DNA of 28,865 nt, taken from the NCBI GenBank assembly GCA_010365175.1, contig JAAFGW010000004.1, positions 1 to 28,865 on the forward strand. Direction: 5' to 3'. Made by a program: the position numbers and the translations under genes. The stretch is from Sulfuriferula multivorans (GTDB lineage: Bacteria; Pseudomonadota; Gammaproteobacteria; Burkholderiales; Thiobacillaceae). This document shows, piece after piece, positions 14,758 to 23,018 of the stretch (positions are counted from its first letter, which is position 1; each line of letters begins with the position of its first letter). The notes beneath the pieces are model-generated. The model had not been told where the DNA came from. It saw nothing but the letters and a program-made list of their open reading frames with translations, and made no database searches.

Positions 14758-16323
14758 TCAGAAGCTGTAGCGGGCCTCGGTGTAGACACGGTCGTTTTTA
14801 TCGTAGGTACCAAATAGGCCATTGTTGTGGCCTTGAAAGATATCGACGCCGGTGGCGAGTCGCCAGTTGCCGTCCATTTTCCAGGTGAGTTTGAACTGGG
14901 CCAACCAGTCAGCCCGGTTCAAACTGCTGATCAGGAGCAGTTCGGGCTCGAGCCGGGGATGCAGCGCCTGGGTGCTGACCAGAAGCGAGATTCCACTTTC
15001 GAACTTGTCTGGCACGATGCCGGCATCGTGGTTGGTAAACCAGCGTTGAAAAAGCTGTGCGTTGAAGCGCGTCTCCTGTGGGAAGCTCCATTCCAGCCCG
15101 ACAACGTAATCAAGGAAATTCTGTTTGACCAGCCCGTCGGTGTCTGCGAAATCAAGCGTGCTGAACAGCTTGTCACGCGTGTAGACCGCCTCGGCTTTGA
15201 GTACAACTGGCCCCAGATCCTTGCCCAGGGTGGCGCCTAGCTGGTGACTCCGCTTGTGGTCGGGCTGATACGTGATGGTGGTGGGCGAGATCTGTCGGGA
15301 GAAAGTTGCCGATGCATCATTGGCTGTGTAATAAAAACCCGAGACATCCCATCCATCCTTGAGCCAGGACAGACGTGCCCCATAGCCGGCATCATCCAGG
15401 CTAGTTGGTTTTTTTTCCTTGGTAAATACGGTCTGGAGCCCAGGGACGGCGGGCGGATTGAACGGATAGAACTCGGCTCCGGGTTTGCCGATGTCGTCAT
15501 ACGTCATGGCAGGAATCCACACCCCTTCGGCATGAAAGTCCCCGGAAAAATATTCTGCACGTGCAGCCCATTGCGGGATGCGGATCATGTCGAAATCGGG
15601 TAGTACAAACTGCCGCAGATCCTTTGCGGAAACGACATCGGCAAAAAACAGCCCGACCATTTCGCCCCAGACGACGTGTTGGCGTCCCAGGCGGAAATCC
15701 CAGTCGCCCGCCCCCACGTCGATATAGGCCTCCCGGATCATGGCCTCGAAGCGCTGGTCCTTGCGCACTGCGCTGGGGTAATGGTCGGTGAGATCGTAGA
15801 TGGGGTCGTAATACGCCCGCCCACCCAGTTTCCATCCTATCCCGTTTGCAGTGCGGCCCTGGCCCGAGAGGTCGAGCGTGTTGTTGAAACGTGACCAATG
15901 CTTGTTGCCTGCATAGGTATAGGCCAGATCGTTTTGATAAAAACCGGACAGCGTGGGGCGACTGGGCGCGATCCGGGCCATGGCCGGCACCGGGGCGGGC
16001 GCGGCAACGGGCTCAGCTATCACCGGGGCGGGATGCGTGGATGCAGTGGGCATCGTTGGAGGAACCGTCGCTTGCCCAGGTGCCATGTCCGGTGCCGGGG
16101 AGGATGGTGTTGCTGAGGTTGGAGCTGGCGTGACAGGAGCCGAGGGTTTGGCCTTGGGCGCTGATTTCTTGGTCGCCGGCGCGGGCCCCCCGAACAGGTC
16201 GTCAATCGATTGGGCTTCTGCGGCGGGTGCGGCCAGCACCAGGCCGCCCAGCATGAAGCTGGCGATAAGCATTTCGAGAGGGCTGCTCGGGTTCCTGTTC
16301 GGGTGCAAACGATTGGATGCCAT
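14758..16323 (-). CDS. DUF1302-type outer-membrane beta-barrel protein
   Basis: Predicted outer-membrane protein of 521 residues. It has a signal peptide with a long n-region (hydrophobic part 18-35, cleavage near AAEAQS), a Pro/Ala/Thr-rich linker (about 48-120) and then an aromatic-rich barrel ending in ARYSF, the terminal Phe of outer-membrane barrels. The segments RLGRQHVVWGE, VVSAKDLRQFVLPDFDMIRIPQWAARAEY and GARLSW fit the DUF1302 family, often found beside LolA-like proteins and lipid-type exporters. The ATG at 16323 has AGGA overlapping the stop of the upstream FHA-ABC gene, so the two form one operon. It is probably the outer-membrane end of the transport system encoded here. Confidence 0.8.
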   Translation of the reverse strand: MASNRLHPNRNPSSPLEMLIASFMLGGLVLAAPAAEAQSIDDLFGGPAPATKKSAPKAKPSAPVTPAPTSATPSSPAPDMAPGQATVPPTMPTASTHPAPVIAEPVAAPAPVPAMARIAPSRPTLSGFYQNDLAYTYAGNKHWSRFNNTLDLSGQGRTANGIGWKLGGRAYYDPIYDLTDHYPSAVRKDQRFEAMIREAYIDVGAGDWDFRLGRQHVVWGEMVGLFFADVVSAKDLRQFVLPDFDMIRIPQWAARAEYFSGDFHAEGVWIPAMTYDDIGKPGAEFYPFNPPAVPGLQTVFTKEKKPTSLDDAGYGARLSWLKDGWDVSGFYYTANDASATFSRQISPTTITYQPDHKRSHQLGATLGKDLGPVVLKAEAVYTRDKLFSTLDFADTDGLVKQNFLDYVVGLEWSFPQETRFNAQLFQRWFTNHDAGIVPDKFESGISLLVSTQALHPRLEPELLLISSLNRADWLAQFKLTWKMDGNWRLATGVDIFQGHNNGLFGTYDKNDRVYTEARYSF

Positions 16324-16329
16324 GATTTC

Positions 16330-17313
16330 CTATTCCGTGATCTGGCCGTCGGCCAGTTCGATGACGCGGTCAGCCATTTCCATGACCCGCATGTCGTGGG
16401 TGGAGAAAATGAAGGTCGTCCCTTCTTCTTGGTTGAGTTGCTTCATGAGCCTGAGAATGTCTTCCCCGGTCTTGTGGTCGAGGTTGGCCGTAGGCTCATC
16501 CGCCAATACAATTTTGGGATGAGTTGCCAAGGCACGTGCGATGGCAACGCGCTGGCGCTGTCCGCCACTCAGTTCATTGGGGCGGTGGTGGGCAAAACGC
16601 TCCAGCCCCACCACCTTGAGATAATGCTCAATGCGTTTTCGCCTTGCCTCTTTGTCGATATCGCGTTGTTGCAACAGCGGATATTCGACATTTTCCCAAG
16701 CTGACAGGACTGGCAGCAGGTTGAACGTCTGGAATACGAAGCCCAGCGTGTTCAGCCGCAGATCGGACAACGCGTCGGGCGACTTGTCGCCGATATCATT
16801 TCCGTGGATGCTGATCCGCCCGGAAGTGGGCGTATCGATGCAGCCGATCAGGTTCAGCAGGGTCGACTTGCCGCTACCGGATGGCCCGGCCAGCGCCATG
16901 AACTCACCCTGCGCAACGGAGAGGGAAACATGTTGCAAGGCGGTCACGGTCTGCTTGCCGAGCGCATAGTCCTTGCTGACATCTTCGACGATGACAAGCT
17001 TGTCGGCCGCGTCGTGATTCTCTGCAACGTCTTCAATGAAGTCCAGCACAAAATGATGAATTCCGATTCGGTCGCCATGTTGTAGCGGGGCGCGCTGGAT
17101 TTTTTCCTGGTTCAGCAGAACTGAATTGGTACTGCCAAGGTCTTCAATGAAGTATGCGTCGCCTTCGCGTGAAATCAGAGCATGCTTGCGGCTGACCCTG
17201 CTGGACGGCAGCTGGATTTCGCAGTCCGAGGCACGGCCGATTTTTGTGCGTGGTTTGTAAAGGCGGATTTCGCGGAGCGGCTGCTGGTCTGCGTGGATCA
17301 GGAGTTTGGCCAT
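16330..17313 (-). CDS. FHA domain-ABC transporter ATPase fusion (LolD/MacB type)
   Basis: A 327-residue ATPase with an unusual N-terminal phosphothreonine-binding domain. Residues 1-95 form an FHA domain (IGRASDCEIQL at 25-35, SRVSRKHALI at 38-47, DLGSTNSVLLN at 58-68). Residues 106-327 are a LolD/MacB-type ABC ATPase: Walker A GPSGSGKST (143-151), signature LSGGQRQ (248-254), Walker B KIVLADEP (267-274) and a downstream switch His (STHDMR). It should power the two FtsX-type permeases encoded 2 kb away. FHA domains bind phosphorylated partners, so transport may be gated by Ser/Thr phosphorylation; no kinase gene is in the window. It diverges from the LolA-like gene. Confidence 0.9.
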   Translation of the reverse strand: MAKLLIHADQQPLREIRLYKPRTKIGRASDCEIQLPSSRVSRKHALISREGDAYFIEDLGSTNSVLLNQEKIQRAPLQHGDRIGIHHFVLDFIEDVAENHDAADKLVIVEDVSKDYALGKQTVTALQHVSLSVAQGEFMALAGPSGSGKSTLLNLIGCIDTPTSGRISIHGNDIGDKSPDALSDLRLNTLGFVFQTFNLLPVLSAWENVEYPLLQQRDIDKEARRKRIEHYLKVVGLERFAHHRPNELSGGQRQRVAIARALATHPKIVLADEPTANLDHKTGEDILRLMKQLNQEEGTTFIFSTHDMRVMEMADRVIELADGQITE

Positions 17314-17332
17314 GGCAAAAGGTTTAACCCGA

Positions 17333-17347
17333 ATGTGTTAATCACAT
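17333..17347. promoter_or_regulatory. 15-bp palindrome in the FHA-ABC / LolA-like divergent region
   Basis: ATGTG-TTAAT-CACAT at 17333-17347 has perfectly symmetric arms. It sits about 20 bases upstream of the FHA-ABC start, in the 119-base gap shared with the LolA-like gene. It could be an operator acting on both promoters. Its arm spacing differs from CRP (TGTGA-N6-TCACA) and FNR sites, so I assign no regulator. Confidence 0.35.
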
Positions 17348-17432
17348 CATTGTTTGCGGGCTAGCCGCAACTGAAGCAATGGACATAGTAGCCGATAATG
17401 TTCAATACGAGGACTCACCCAAAGGATCGCAA

Positions 17433-18251
17433 ATGCTCATTAACACACCTACCATCTTGCCGCTGAAAACCATCCTGTTCATGGCGCGACGAAGCCTGAC
17501 CGGTTTTGGAATGGCGGTATTGTTGTTTGCGGGGGGCATCAGCCCCGCTTTGGCTTCGGATCCGCCAGTGAAGGACGGTGTGGCAAGCGAGCTTCTCATG
17601 CGCGCCGATCGCATCCGTTTTCCGGACGCGGGTTTTCAGGTCGACATCGTCATTACCACCACCACACCTGATGGCGAATCGGACGAGCGCGCGTATCGGA
17701 TCCTGTCAAACGGCAATAGCCAGACCCTGGTACAAACGACCGCGCCTGCGGTCGATCGCAATCAGATCCTGCTGATGCGTGACAATGACCTTTGGGCTTT
17801 TCTTCCCAACCTTTCGCAACCGATCCGTCTGCCGCTGTCGCAAAGATTGACCGGACAGGTCGCCAATGGCGATCTGGCGCGCGCCAATTTTGTTGGTGAT
17901 TACGAACCCAAAGTCCTGCGCAAGGAGTCGCTGGATGGAGACATGTATTACGTGCTGCAACTCGATGCCATGGATAGATGGGTGACGTATCGCAAGGTGC
18001 TTTACTGGGTCAACGCGAAAAATTCACGACCCCACAAGGCTGAGTTCTATGCGGTGTCGGGCCGTCTTCTCAAAATCGCCCATTACCGCGATTTTGAGAC
18101 GCTGGGGGGCGAGGTCCGCCCCACCCGGATGATTGTCGAAGACGCACTGAGAAAAGGACACGTTTCCGAACTGGAATACAGCAATATGGTCAAGCGTGAT
18201 CTTCCCGACAAGATTTTCACCAAGGATTATCTGAAAAAACTGAGCCGGTAG
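17433..18251 (+). CDS. LolA-like outer-membrane lipoprotein-sorting / lipid-carrier protein
   Basis: A periplasmic carrier of 272 residues. The signal peptide ends near GISPALA-S (residue 41). The mature part has the repeated-strand pattern of the LolA-like family (COG2834), with features such as DIVITTTTPDGESDERAY, LLMRDNDLWAFLPN, LRKESLDGDMYYVLQLDA and YRKVLYWVNAKNSRPHKAEFYA. The ATG at 17433 has AAGGA seven bases upstream; ATGs at 17379 and 17481 are alternatives, the latter giving a shorter signal peptide. Such proteins ferry lipids or lipoproteins across the periplasm for ABC or RND systems. It ends 33 bases from the convergent permease gene, so it is transcribed separately from its likely partners. 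Confidence 0.8.
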   Translation: MLINTPTILPLKTILFMARRSLTGFGMAVLLFAGGISPALASDPPVKDGVASELLMRADRIRFPDAGFQVDIVITTTTPDGESDERAYRILSNGNSQTLVQTTAPAVDRNQILLMRDNDLWAFLPNLSQPIRLPLSQRLTGQVANGDLARANFVGDYEPKVLRKESLDGDMYYVLQLDAMDRWVTYRKVLYWVNAKNSRPHKAEFYAVSGRLLKIAHYRDFETLGGEVRPTRMIVEDALRKGHVSELEYSNMVKRDLPDKIFTKDYLKKLSR

Positions 18252-18284
18252 GACGGTAGCAGCCTGCAACATCCCGGCTGGCTA

Positions 18285-19496
18285 TCAAATATTGTGGCGT
18301 AGGGCTTCCACGACCAGAAGCTGCGATGCCCGGCGCCCGGGAAGTATGGCCGCTACAATGGCAGCAAGCAGGCCAATAATGGCCGCTGCGATCAGTGCCC
18401 ATGGCACTATGCGTATGTGCGCAACATAGCCAATATTCGAACCGGGCGGCGGCGGCATGGGTATGCCGATGCCAGAAATAATGCCGGCAAGCATGACGCC
18501 GACGACCACCCCGAGTAATCCGCCCACACATCCGAGGAGGGTGTTTTCGAGCAGCACAAGTTTGAAAATTTCACGCCTGCGCAGGCCCACGGCCAGCAAG
18601 GTGCCGAATTCGCCGGTCCTCTCGAAAATCGCCATATTGATTGTGCTGGCTACGCTGAGCACCAACATCACCAAAATGATGAACTGCAACGCACCAAACT
18701 GGCGTTTGTAGAGCGCTACCGTCTTGCTATAGAAATCCGCCAGTTCGTGCCAAGGTTTGACGCTGTAACCTTGCTTCTCCAGTAATTCCTTCGCAGATTG
18801 AGTTGCTTGATCGGTAGCGGTGGTATCGTCCAGCAACACGATCAGGCTGTGGACGGAAGGGGTGTACAACAGCTCCTGGGCCGCTGCCAGGGGAATTCTG
18901 ATCGCCCGGTCGTCATAATCCTTGGAAAAGGTGCGGAATATGCCCACGACCTGAAACTCCAGCGTATTCAACGCGCCTTCTGGCGTGTTGATCATCAGGG
19001 TAATGTAACTACCCGGATTCAATTGCAATGCCGTGGCTACGCCTTCTCCAATTGCGACACCAAACGCGTCCGTATCCGCCAGGGCACGCCCGGCCACTAG
19101 CGTGGTGGCTGTTCCCAGGAGGGCTTCCTTGTTTGGCTCCACGCCTTCGCCAATGATTGGCAGATCGGCCTGACCATTATTGGCCAGGCCGGAGAAGTTC
19201 AGGCGGGCCATGACCTCTTTGACATGGGGAATCGGTTTGAGCAAATCGACTACCTGTTTGGGTTGGCCAATCAGATAACGGGAAGGGTCGCGTTGGCCAT
19301 AATCAAGATAGCCCTGGCGAAAAACCTGAATGTGGCCGAGGCGTGAGTGTATGGTCGATTCCCGTAGTTGGACAAAGGTATCCTCGACAAACCCCCCGCT
19401 CACGATGATGGCAGTCACGCCGCTGATAATGGCGGCCAGCGTCAACGCCGTGCGCGAGCGGTTGCGGAAGATGTTGCGGAAGGCAAGTTTGAACAT
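18285..19496 (-). CDS. FtsX-type ABC transporter permease (LolC/E-MacB-like), second of pair
   Basis: Membrane subunit of a type VII-like (LolCDE/MacB) ABC system, 403 residues. It has an N-terminal membrane segment (about 15-35), a periplasmic domain (about 40-260) and three C-terminal membrane segments forming the FtsX domain, with the family stretch ERTGEFGTLLAVGLRRREIFKLVLLE. The motif GIGIPMPPPPG precedes the last segment, as in its neighbour. The protein ends EALRHNI, again like the neighbour. The ATG at 19496 gives MFKLAFRNIFRNRSRT; a TTG four codons earlier is possible. It lies 18 bases after the first permease. Together they suggest a heterodimer driven by the FHA-ABC ATPase. Confidence 0.88.
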   Translation of the reverse strand: MFKLAFRNIFRNRSRTALTLAAIISGVTAIIVSGGFVEDTFVQLRESTIHSRLGHIQVFRQGYLDYGQRDPSRYLIGQPKQVVDLLKPIPHVKEVMARLNFSGLANNGQADLPIIGEGVEPNKEALLGTATTLVAGRALADTDAFGVAIGEGVATALQLNPGSYITLMINTPEGALNTLEFQVVGIFRTFSKDYDDRAIRIPLAAAQELLYTPSVHSLIVLLDDTTATDQATQSAKELLEKQGYSVKPWHELADFYSKTVALYKRQFGALQFIILVMLVLSVASTINMAIFERTGEFGTLLAVGLRRREIFKLVLLENTLLGCVGGLLGVVVGVMLAGIISGIGIPMPPPPGSNIGYVAHIRIVPWALIAAAIIGLLAAIVAAILPGRRASQLLVVEALRHNI

Positions 19497-19514
19497 GATG
19501 GCTGGCAATATCAG

Positions 19515-20753
19515 TTAAATATTGTGGCGCAACGCATTCACTATCTGCTGACGCGAGGCCTTCCATGCAGGGTAAAGACCCGCCAGCAAGGTGGTGATAG
19601 ACGCGATCAGGAATGCGCTAATTAACAAGCTTGCCGTGACGCGTATTTCCCCGGTAAAGCCTCTCTCCATCCCGGGCGGCGGCGGCATGGGGATGCCGAT
19701 CGATGAAATCAGGTGGGCCAAGGCGTACCCAAGGGTTATTCCTGTCAGCCCCCCTGCAATGCCAAGCAGGGCCCCCTCGGTGGCAAACATCTGCAAGATC
19801 TTTTGGCGCTTGAGACCAATCGCCAGCAAGGTGCCGATCTCGCCCGTGCGTTCCATTACGTTCATGATCAGCATATTCGAAATGCTGAGAACGATGATCA
19901 GACCGATGATCAGTCGAAGTACATTGATCTGCTGCGAGAATAGAGCGACCGTCTTGTTGTAAAAATCGGCATGCGCATACCATGGCACAAATTCCAGGTG
20001 GTTCTTGTTTTCCGGAAAGCGTGCGCGGAATTGAGCCAGGATAGTGTCGGTCTGCTCTGTTTCATCGAGCAAAACAAGCCAGACATGGGCTCCCGTAACC
20101 CGTAGCAGCGATTGTGCCTGGGCAATCGGCAATCGCAGGGCGGAATTGTCGTAAGCTTGATTGGTGCTGGTGAATACCCCGGCCACCTTGGCTTCAATCG
20201 CGTTGATGCCGCCGCCTGAGGCGTTAGCCAGCAAAGCAACCGTATCTCCGGGACCAACGCCGAGATTGCGCGCGAGGCCATTCCCCAGGATCACTTCGTG
20301 TGCGTTCGGTCCAGACAGATTTCTGCCTTTGGTTATCGCCAAGCCCCCCTTGCTGAGCTCGGCCTCTTTGGCGGGGACGACACCTTCCGCCAGAAAGGCT
20401 ACGGTAGTTTCTCCGTGGCTGATAAGGCCGGTCACCTTGATTCTTGGCGCGACCAGCTTGATCCCCGGGGTGGATTCCAGGCTTTTCAGAATCTCAGAGT
20501 CTTTGGGCAATAGATAGGCAAATGGGTTGGCAGCCCCCTTGCTGAAGTAATCCGGGCGCACCACCTGAACATGGCCGGACTGGAATTTGATGGTCCCTTC
20601 CCGCATAGCCCAGAAAACCCACTGGATAAAACCTTCGGCGAGCACCATGGAAATAACGCCGACCGCAACAATGAAAAGCGCAGTCAGGGTGCGGCGGCGA
20701 TTTCGGGTGAGATTGCGCAGCGCAACCCGTAGATCAGCTATCTGGTCTCTCAA
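19515..20753 (-). CDS. FtsX-type ABC transporter permease (LolC/E-MacB-like), first of pair
   Basis: A 412-residue paralogue of the following permease with the same plan: N-terminal membrane segment (about 22-42, TLTALFIVAVGVISMVLAEG), periplasmic domain and three C-terminal membrane segments with ERTGEIGTLLAIGLKRQKIL. It also carries GIGIPMPPPPG and ends NALRHNI. The start is TTG at 20753. It is the only start codon before an upstream in-frame stop and it has an AGGAG seven bases before it, which settles the choice. A TATAAT box upstream is described separately. Likely operon: this gene and the next permease. Confidence 0.88.
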   Translation of the reverse strand: MRDQIADLRVALRNLTRNRRRTLTALFIVAVGVISMVLAEGFIQWVFWAMREGTIKFQSGHVQVVRPDYFSKGAANPFAYLLPKDSEILKSLESTPGIKLVAPRIKVTGLISHGETTVAFLAEGVVPAKEAELSKGGLAITKGRNLSGPNAHEVILGNGLARNLGVGPGDTVALLANASGGGINAIEAKVAGVFTSTNQAYDNSALRLPIAQAQSLLRVTGAHVWLVLLDETEQTDTILAQFRARFPENKNHLEFVPWYAHADFYNKTVALFSQQINVLRLIIGLIIVLSISNMLIMNVMERTGEIGTLLAIGLKRQKILQMFATEGALLGIAGGLTGITLGYALAHLISSIGIPMPPPPGMERGFTGEIRVTASLLISAFLIASITTLLAGLYPAWKASRQQIVNALRHNI

Positions 20754-20791
20754 ATGTCTGCTCCTCGCTGACCATTCGGCGTTTGGACTGG

Positions 20792-20797
20792 ATTATA
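20792..20797 (-). promoter_or_regulatory. Candidate -10 box for the permease operon
   Basis: TATAAT on the minus strand, about 39 bases upstream of the TTG start of the first permease, preceded by TGAA. A TTGAAT is present further upstream but the spacing (21 bases) is too long for a good -35, so this is a tentative sigma-70-type promoter. Confidence 0.4.
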
Positions 20798-20856
20798 TTC
20801 ACGAAATGAACCATCCTTATTCAACGTTATGAAGCCTTTTCAGGGGCGTGGGCACC

Positions 20857-22065
20857 ATGGAGTCAAGCAGAAAGGTCGTACTTCTTGTGGCGGAGGCAGT
20901 CACACTCGCCCATTATGGCCGTATCGCCACGCTGGCCAGGACCCTCCCCGCAAACCAATACAAGGTTATTGTAGCTGCCGACCCGCGCTACCGGGAGTTG
21001 GACCCAATACAGGGTGTGGATTTCCATCCCATCTGGTCCATCCCATCCTCCCGGTTTGCCCGCGCGCTTGAGCAGGGAACCCCACTGTATGACATAAATA
21101 CGCTGATGCGCTATGTCGAAGATGACCTGGCGCTGATTGATGCAGTAAAACCTGACCTCATCGTCGGCGATTTTCGATTGTCGCTGGCGGTCAGTGCGCC
21201 GCTTCGCAACGTTCCCTATGCCTCCGTGGTCAACGCCTACTGGAGTCCCTATGCGGATATTGCTTATCCCGTTCCTGATCTGCCTATTACGCGAGTCATG
21301 GGCCTAAGAGTGGGACAAGCGCTGTTCGATTTAGTCCGTCCGTTTGCCTTCGCCCTGCATGCCCGCCCTCTGAATCTGGCACGCCGTCGCTACGGGCTGC
21401 CATCTTTGGGAAATGATTTGAGAGTCGTCTACAGTTGGGGCAACTACACGCTCTATGCCGATGTGCCTGAGTTGGTGCCTACCCGGCCGCTGCCTTCCAA
21501 CCACCATTGTCTTGGTCCACCGCTCTGGTCTGCACGCGCCCCTCTTCCCGAGTGGTGGGGTCGCATGACGGAAGACAAGCCCGTTGTATTGCTGACCCTG
21601 GGTAGTTCGGGGCGGTCCGATTTGTTGCCGATGGTCTTGTCCGCATTGTCCGATCTTCCGATCACTGTCATCGCCGCGACTGCGGGCAAGATTGATCTGG
21701 TCAATGTGCCCGAGAACGCACTTGTGGCCGATTATCTGCCTTTGGATAGCGTGGTGCAGCGCACCAGTCTGGTTATCTGCAATGGTGGTAGCCTGATGAC
21801 CTACCAGGCTTTGGCTTTCGGAGTGCCTGTCTTGGGTATCTGCTCGAATATGGATCAGTTACTCAACATGAACGCTATTCAGGCCCTTGGCGCAGGTTTG
21901 TCGTTGCGGGCGGAGTCCGTCATGCCAGCGCAACTGAGAGAATCTGTTATGGCTTTGCTTGACAGCACCGACTATGCGCATGCAGCGGATCAGGCCGGGA
22001 AGCGTTTCAAGAAAGTGGATGTCGGCCAGCGTTTCAGGGAGTTTGTCGAGGAAGTTTTAGGGTAG
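20857..22065 (+). CDS. GT-B fold glycosyltransferase (UGT/MGT-like)
   Basis: Probably transfers a sugar from a nucleotide donor to a small or lipidic acceptor. The 402-residue protein has two Rossmann-like halves. The N-terminal LLVAEAVTLAHYGRIATLAR carries the conserved acceptor-site histidine. The C-terminal VVLLTLGSSGRSDLLPMVL, then VADYLPLDSVVQRTSLVICNGGSLM and TYQALAFGVPVLGIC, match the donor-binding half of UGT-type enzymes. One oddity is that the usual histidine before the glycines of the donor motif (HGG) is Asn here (CNGGSLMT). The ATG at 20857 is preferred to a GTG at 20848; an AGGGG lies about 10 bases upstream. The acyltransferase gene follows 24 bases later, so they are likely one operon. 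Confidence 0.8.
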   Translation: MESSRKVVLLVAEAVTLAHYGRIATLARTLPANQYKVIVAADPRYRELDPIQGVDFHPIWSIPSSRFARALEQGTPLYDINTLMRYVEDDLALIDAVKPDLIVGDFRLSLAVSAPLRNVPYASVVNAYWSPYADIAYPVPDLPITRVMGLRVGQALFDLVRPFAFALHARPLNLARRRYGLPSLGNDLRVVYSWGNYTLYADVPELVPTRPLPSNHHCLGPPLWSARAPLPEWWGRMTEDKPVVLLTLGSSGRSDLLPMVLSALSDLPITVIAATAGKIDLVNVPENALVADYLPLDSVVQRTSLVICNGGSLMTYQALAFGVPVLGICSNMDQLLNMNAIQALGAGLSLRAESVMPAQLRESVMALLDSTDYAHAADQAGKRFKKVDVGQRFREFVEEVLG

Positions 22066-22089
22066 CCCTGTCAGTCCCGGAGAAAAACC

Positions 22090-22761
22090 ATGCGCAAGAT
22101 CACTGCACAGCAAATCACCTTTTTTTTCATGATGTTCGGCGTCATTTTGTTTTTGGGGATCGGCACAGCGTACGGTCTACTCGGTAAGCTGCCGCTGGGC
22201 GATTTTCGCGGCATGACCCTCGTTATTGGCGCGATTGTGTTCGTGTATCTCTACGCGTTTGCGGTATATCGCATGTTTTTGCGTTTCATGCCGCTGAAGG
22301 AAGGCGACATCGTTGAAGGGTCGCGCGAGGAATTTGCAGCCCAGGTCAACATCCTGTTCTACCTCATGCTGTTCAACAGCCTGATACGGACCCATTTCCT
22401 GCCGGTGCCGCTCATGCGGTTGATCTATCAGGCGCTAGGCGCGCGCCTGGGTGACAATACCTACAGTGCAGGAACCCTGCTTGACCCCGCATTGACCGAA
22501 TTCGGTGTCAACTGCATCATCGGCCACGACGCCGTGCTTTTTTGCCACGCCATCGAGGGGAAGCATTTTTCACTGTCCCGCATCCGGGTGGGCGATAACG
22601 TCACCATCGGCGCCACCGCCGTCATCATGTCAGGGGTGAATATTGGGGATGGTGCCATTGTCTCCGCCGGTTCGGTTGTGCTGAAGAACACCCAAATCGG
22701 CCCCAACGAAATCTGGGGCGGCGTGCCCGCAAAGCGACTTATTCGCAAGGAGCAGGTCTGA
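22090..22761 (+). CDS. Membrane-anchored hexapeptide-repeat acyltransferase
   Basis: A 223-residue protein with two N-terminal membrane helices (about 10-32 and 43-65) and a C-terminal left-handed beta-helix. The isoleucine-patch repeats are clear (RIRVGDNVTIGATAVIMSG, VNIGDGAIVSAGSVVLKN, TQIGPNEIWGGVPAKRLIR). The GVPAKRLIR ending is typical of O- or N-acetyltransferases of the LbH class. A candidate catalytic histidine lies in FCHAIEGKHFS. GGAG sits 8 bases before the ATG. It follows the glycosyltransferase and may acylate the glycosylated product at the inner membrane; the substrate is not known. Confidence 0.82.
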   Translation: MRKITAQQITFFFMMFGVILFLGIGTAYGLLGKLPLGDFRGMTLVIGAIVFVYLYAFAVYRMFLRFMPLKEGDIVEGSREEFAAQVNILFYLMLFNSLIRTHFLPVPLMRLIYQALGARLGDNTYSAGTLLDPALTEFGVNCIIGHDAVLFCHAIEGKHFSLSRIRVGDNVTIGATAVIMSGVNIGDGAIVSAGSVVLKNTQIGPNEIWGGVPAKRLIRKEQV

Positions 22762-22881
22762 TTTCGGGGTTCCTGTTGCTGTTGAATTAAGGCATCACCC
22801 CATAGAGGTGGGAACTGATGTGGCTGAATGACACGAGTTTGCCATGGCCAATGCCTTTGCGCTCGAATATCCCGTGTGGCA

Positions 22882-22914
22882 GGAGCCCACATAAGCCTTA
22901 TACAGAGTGGCTCC
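22882..22914. repeat. Hairpin in the gap after the acyltransferase gene
   Basis: GGAGCCCAC (22882-22890) pairs, with one bulged C, with GTGGCTCC (22907-22914), and an inner palindrome ATAAGCCTTAT lies between. No T-run follows. The remaining bases of the 257-base gap (22762-23018) hold no gene I can support apart from the terminator below. Confidence 0.4.
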
Positions 22915-22952
22915 CTGGGAGAGGGGCGGGTTGATTTGGGGACATGCAATAA

Positions 22953-22983
22953 AAAAAGGGCCACAAACTCTGTGGCCCTTTTT
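22953..22983. terminator. Bidirectional Rho-independent terminator
   Basis: A perfect 13-bp stem, AAAAAGGGCCACA (22953-22965) with TGTGGCCCTTTTT (22971-22983), and a 5-base loop. It has A-runs and T-runs on both sides, so it can end the plus-strand glycosyltransferase/acyltransferase transcript and the minus-strand PEP-CTERM gene. Confidence 0.92.
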
Positions 22984-23018
22984 GCTCGAGCGGAATTACC
23001 CGCCCGTGTATCGCGCTG

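Noticed and set aside
15953..16522. 189-codon plus-strand reading frame rich in Gly/Ala
   Set aside because: It is the reverse of the Pro/Ala-rich linker of the DUF1302-type protein and part of the FHA-ABC gene.
17333..17347. CRP or FNR binding site
   Set aside because: The arms are symmetric but the 5-base centre does not give the spacing either regulator needs.
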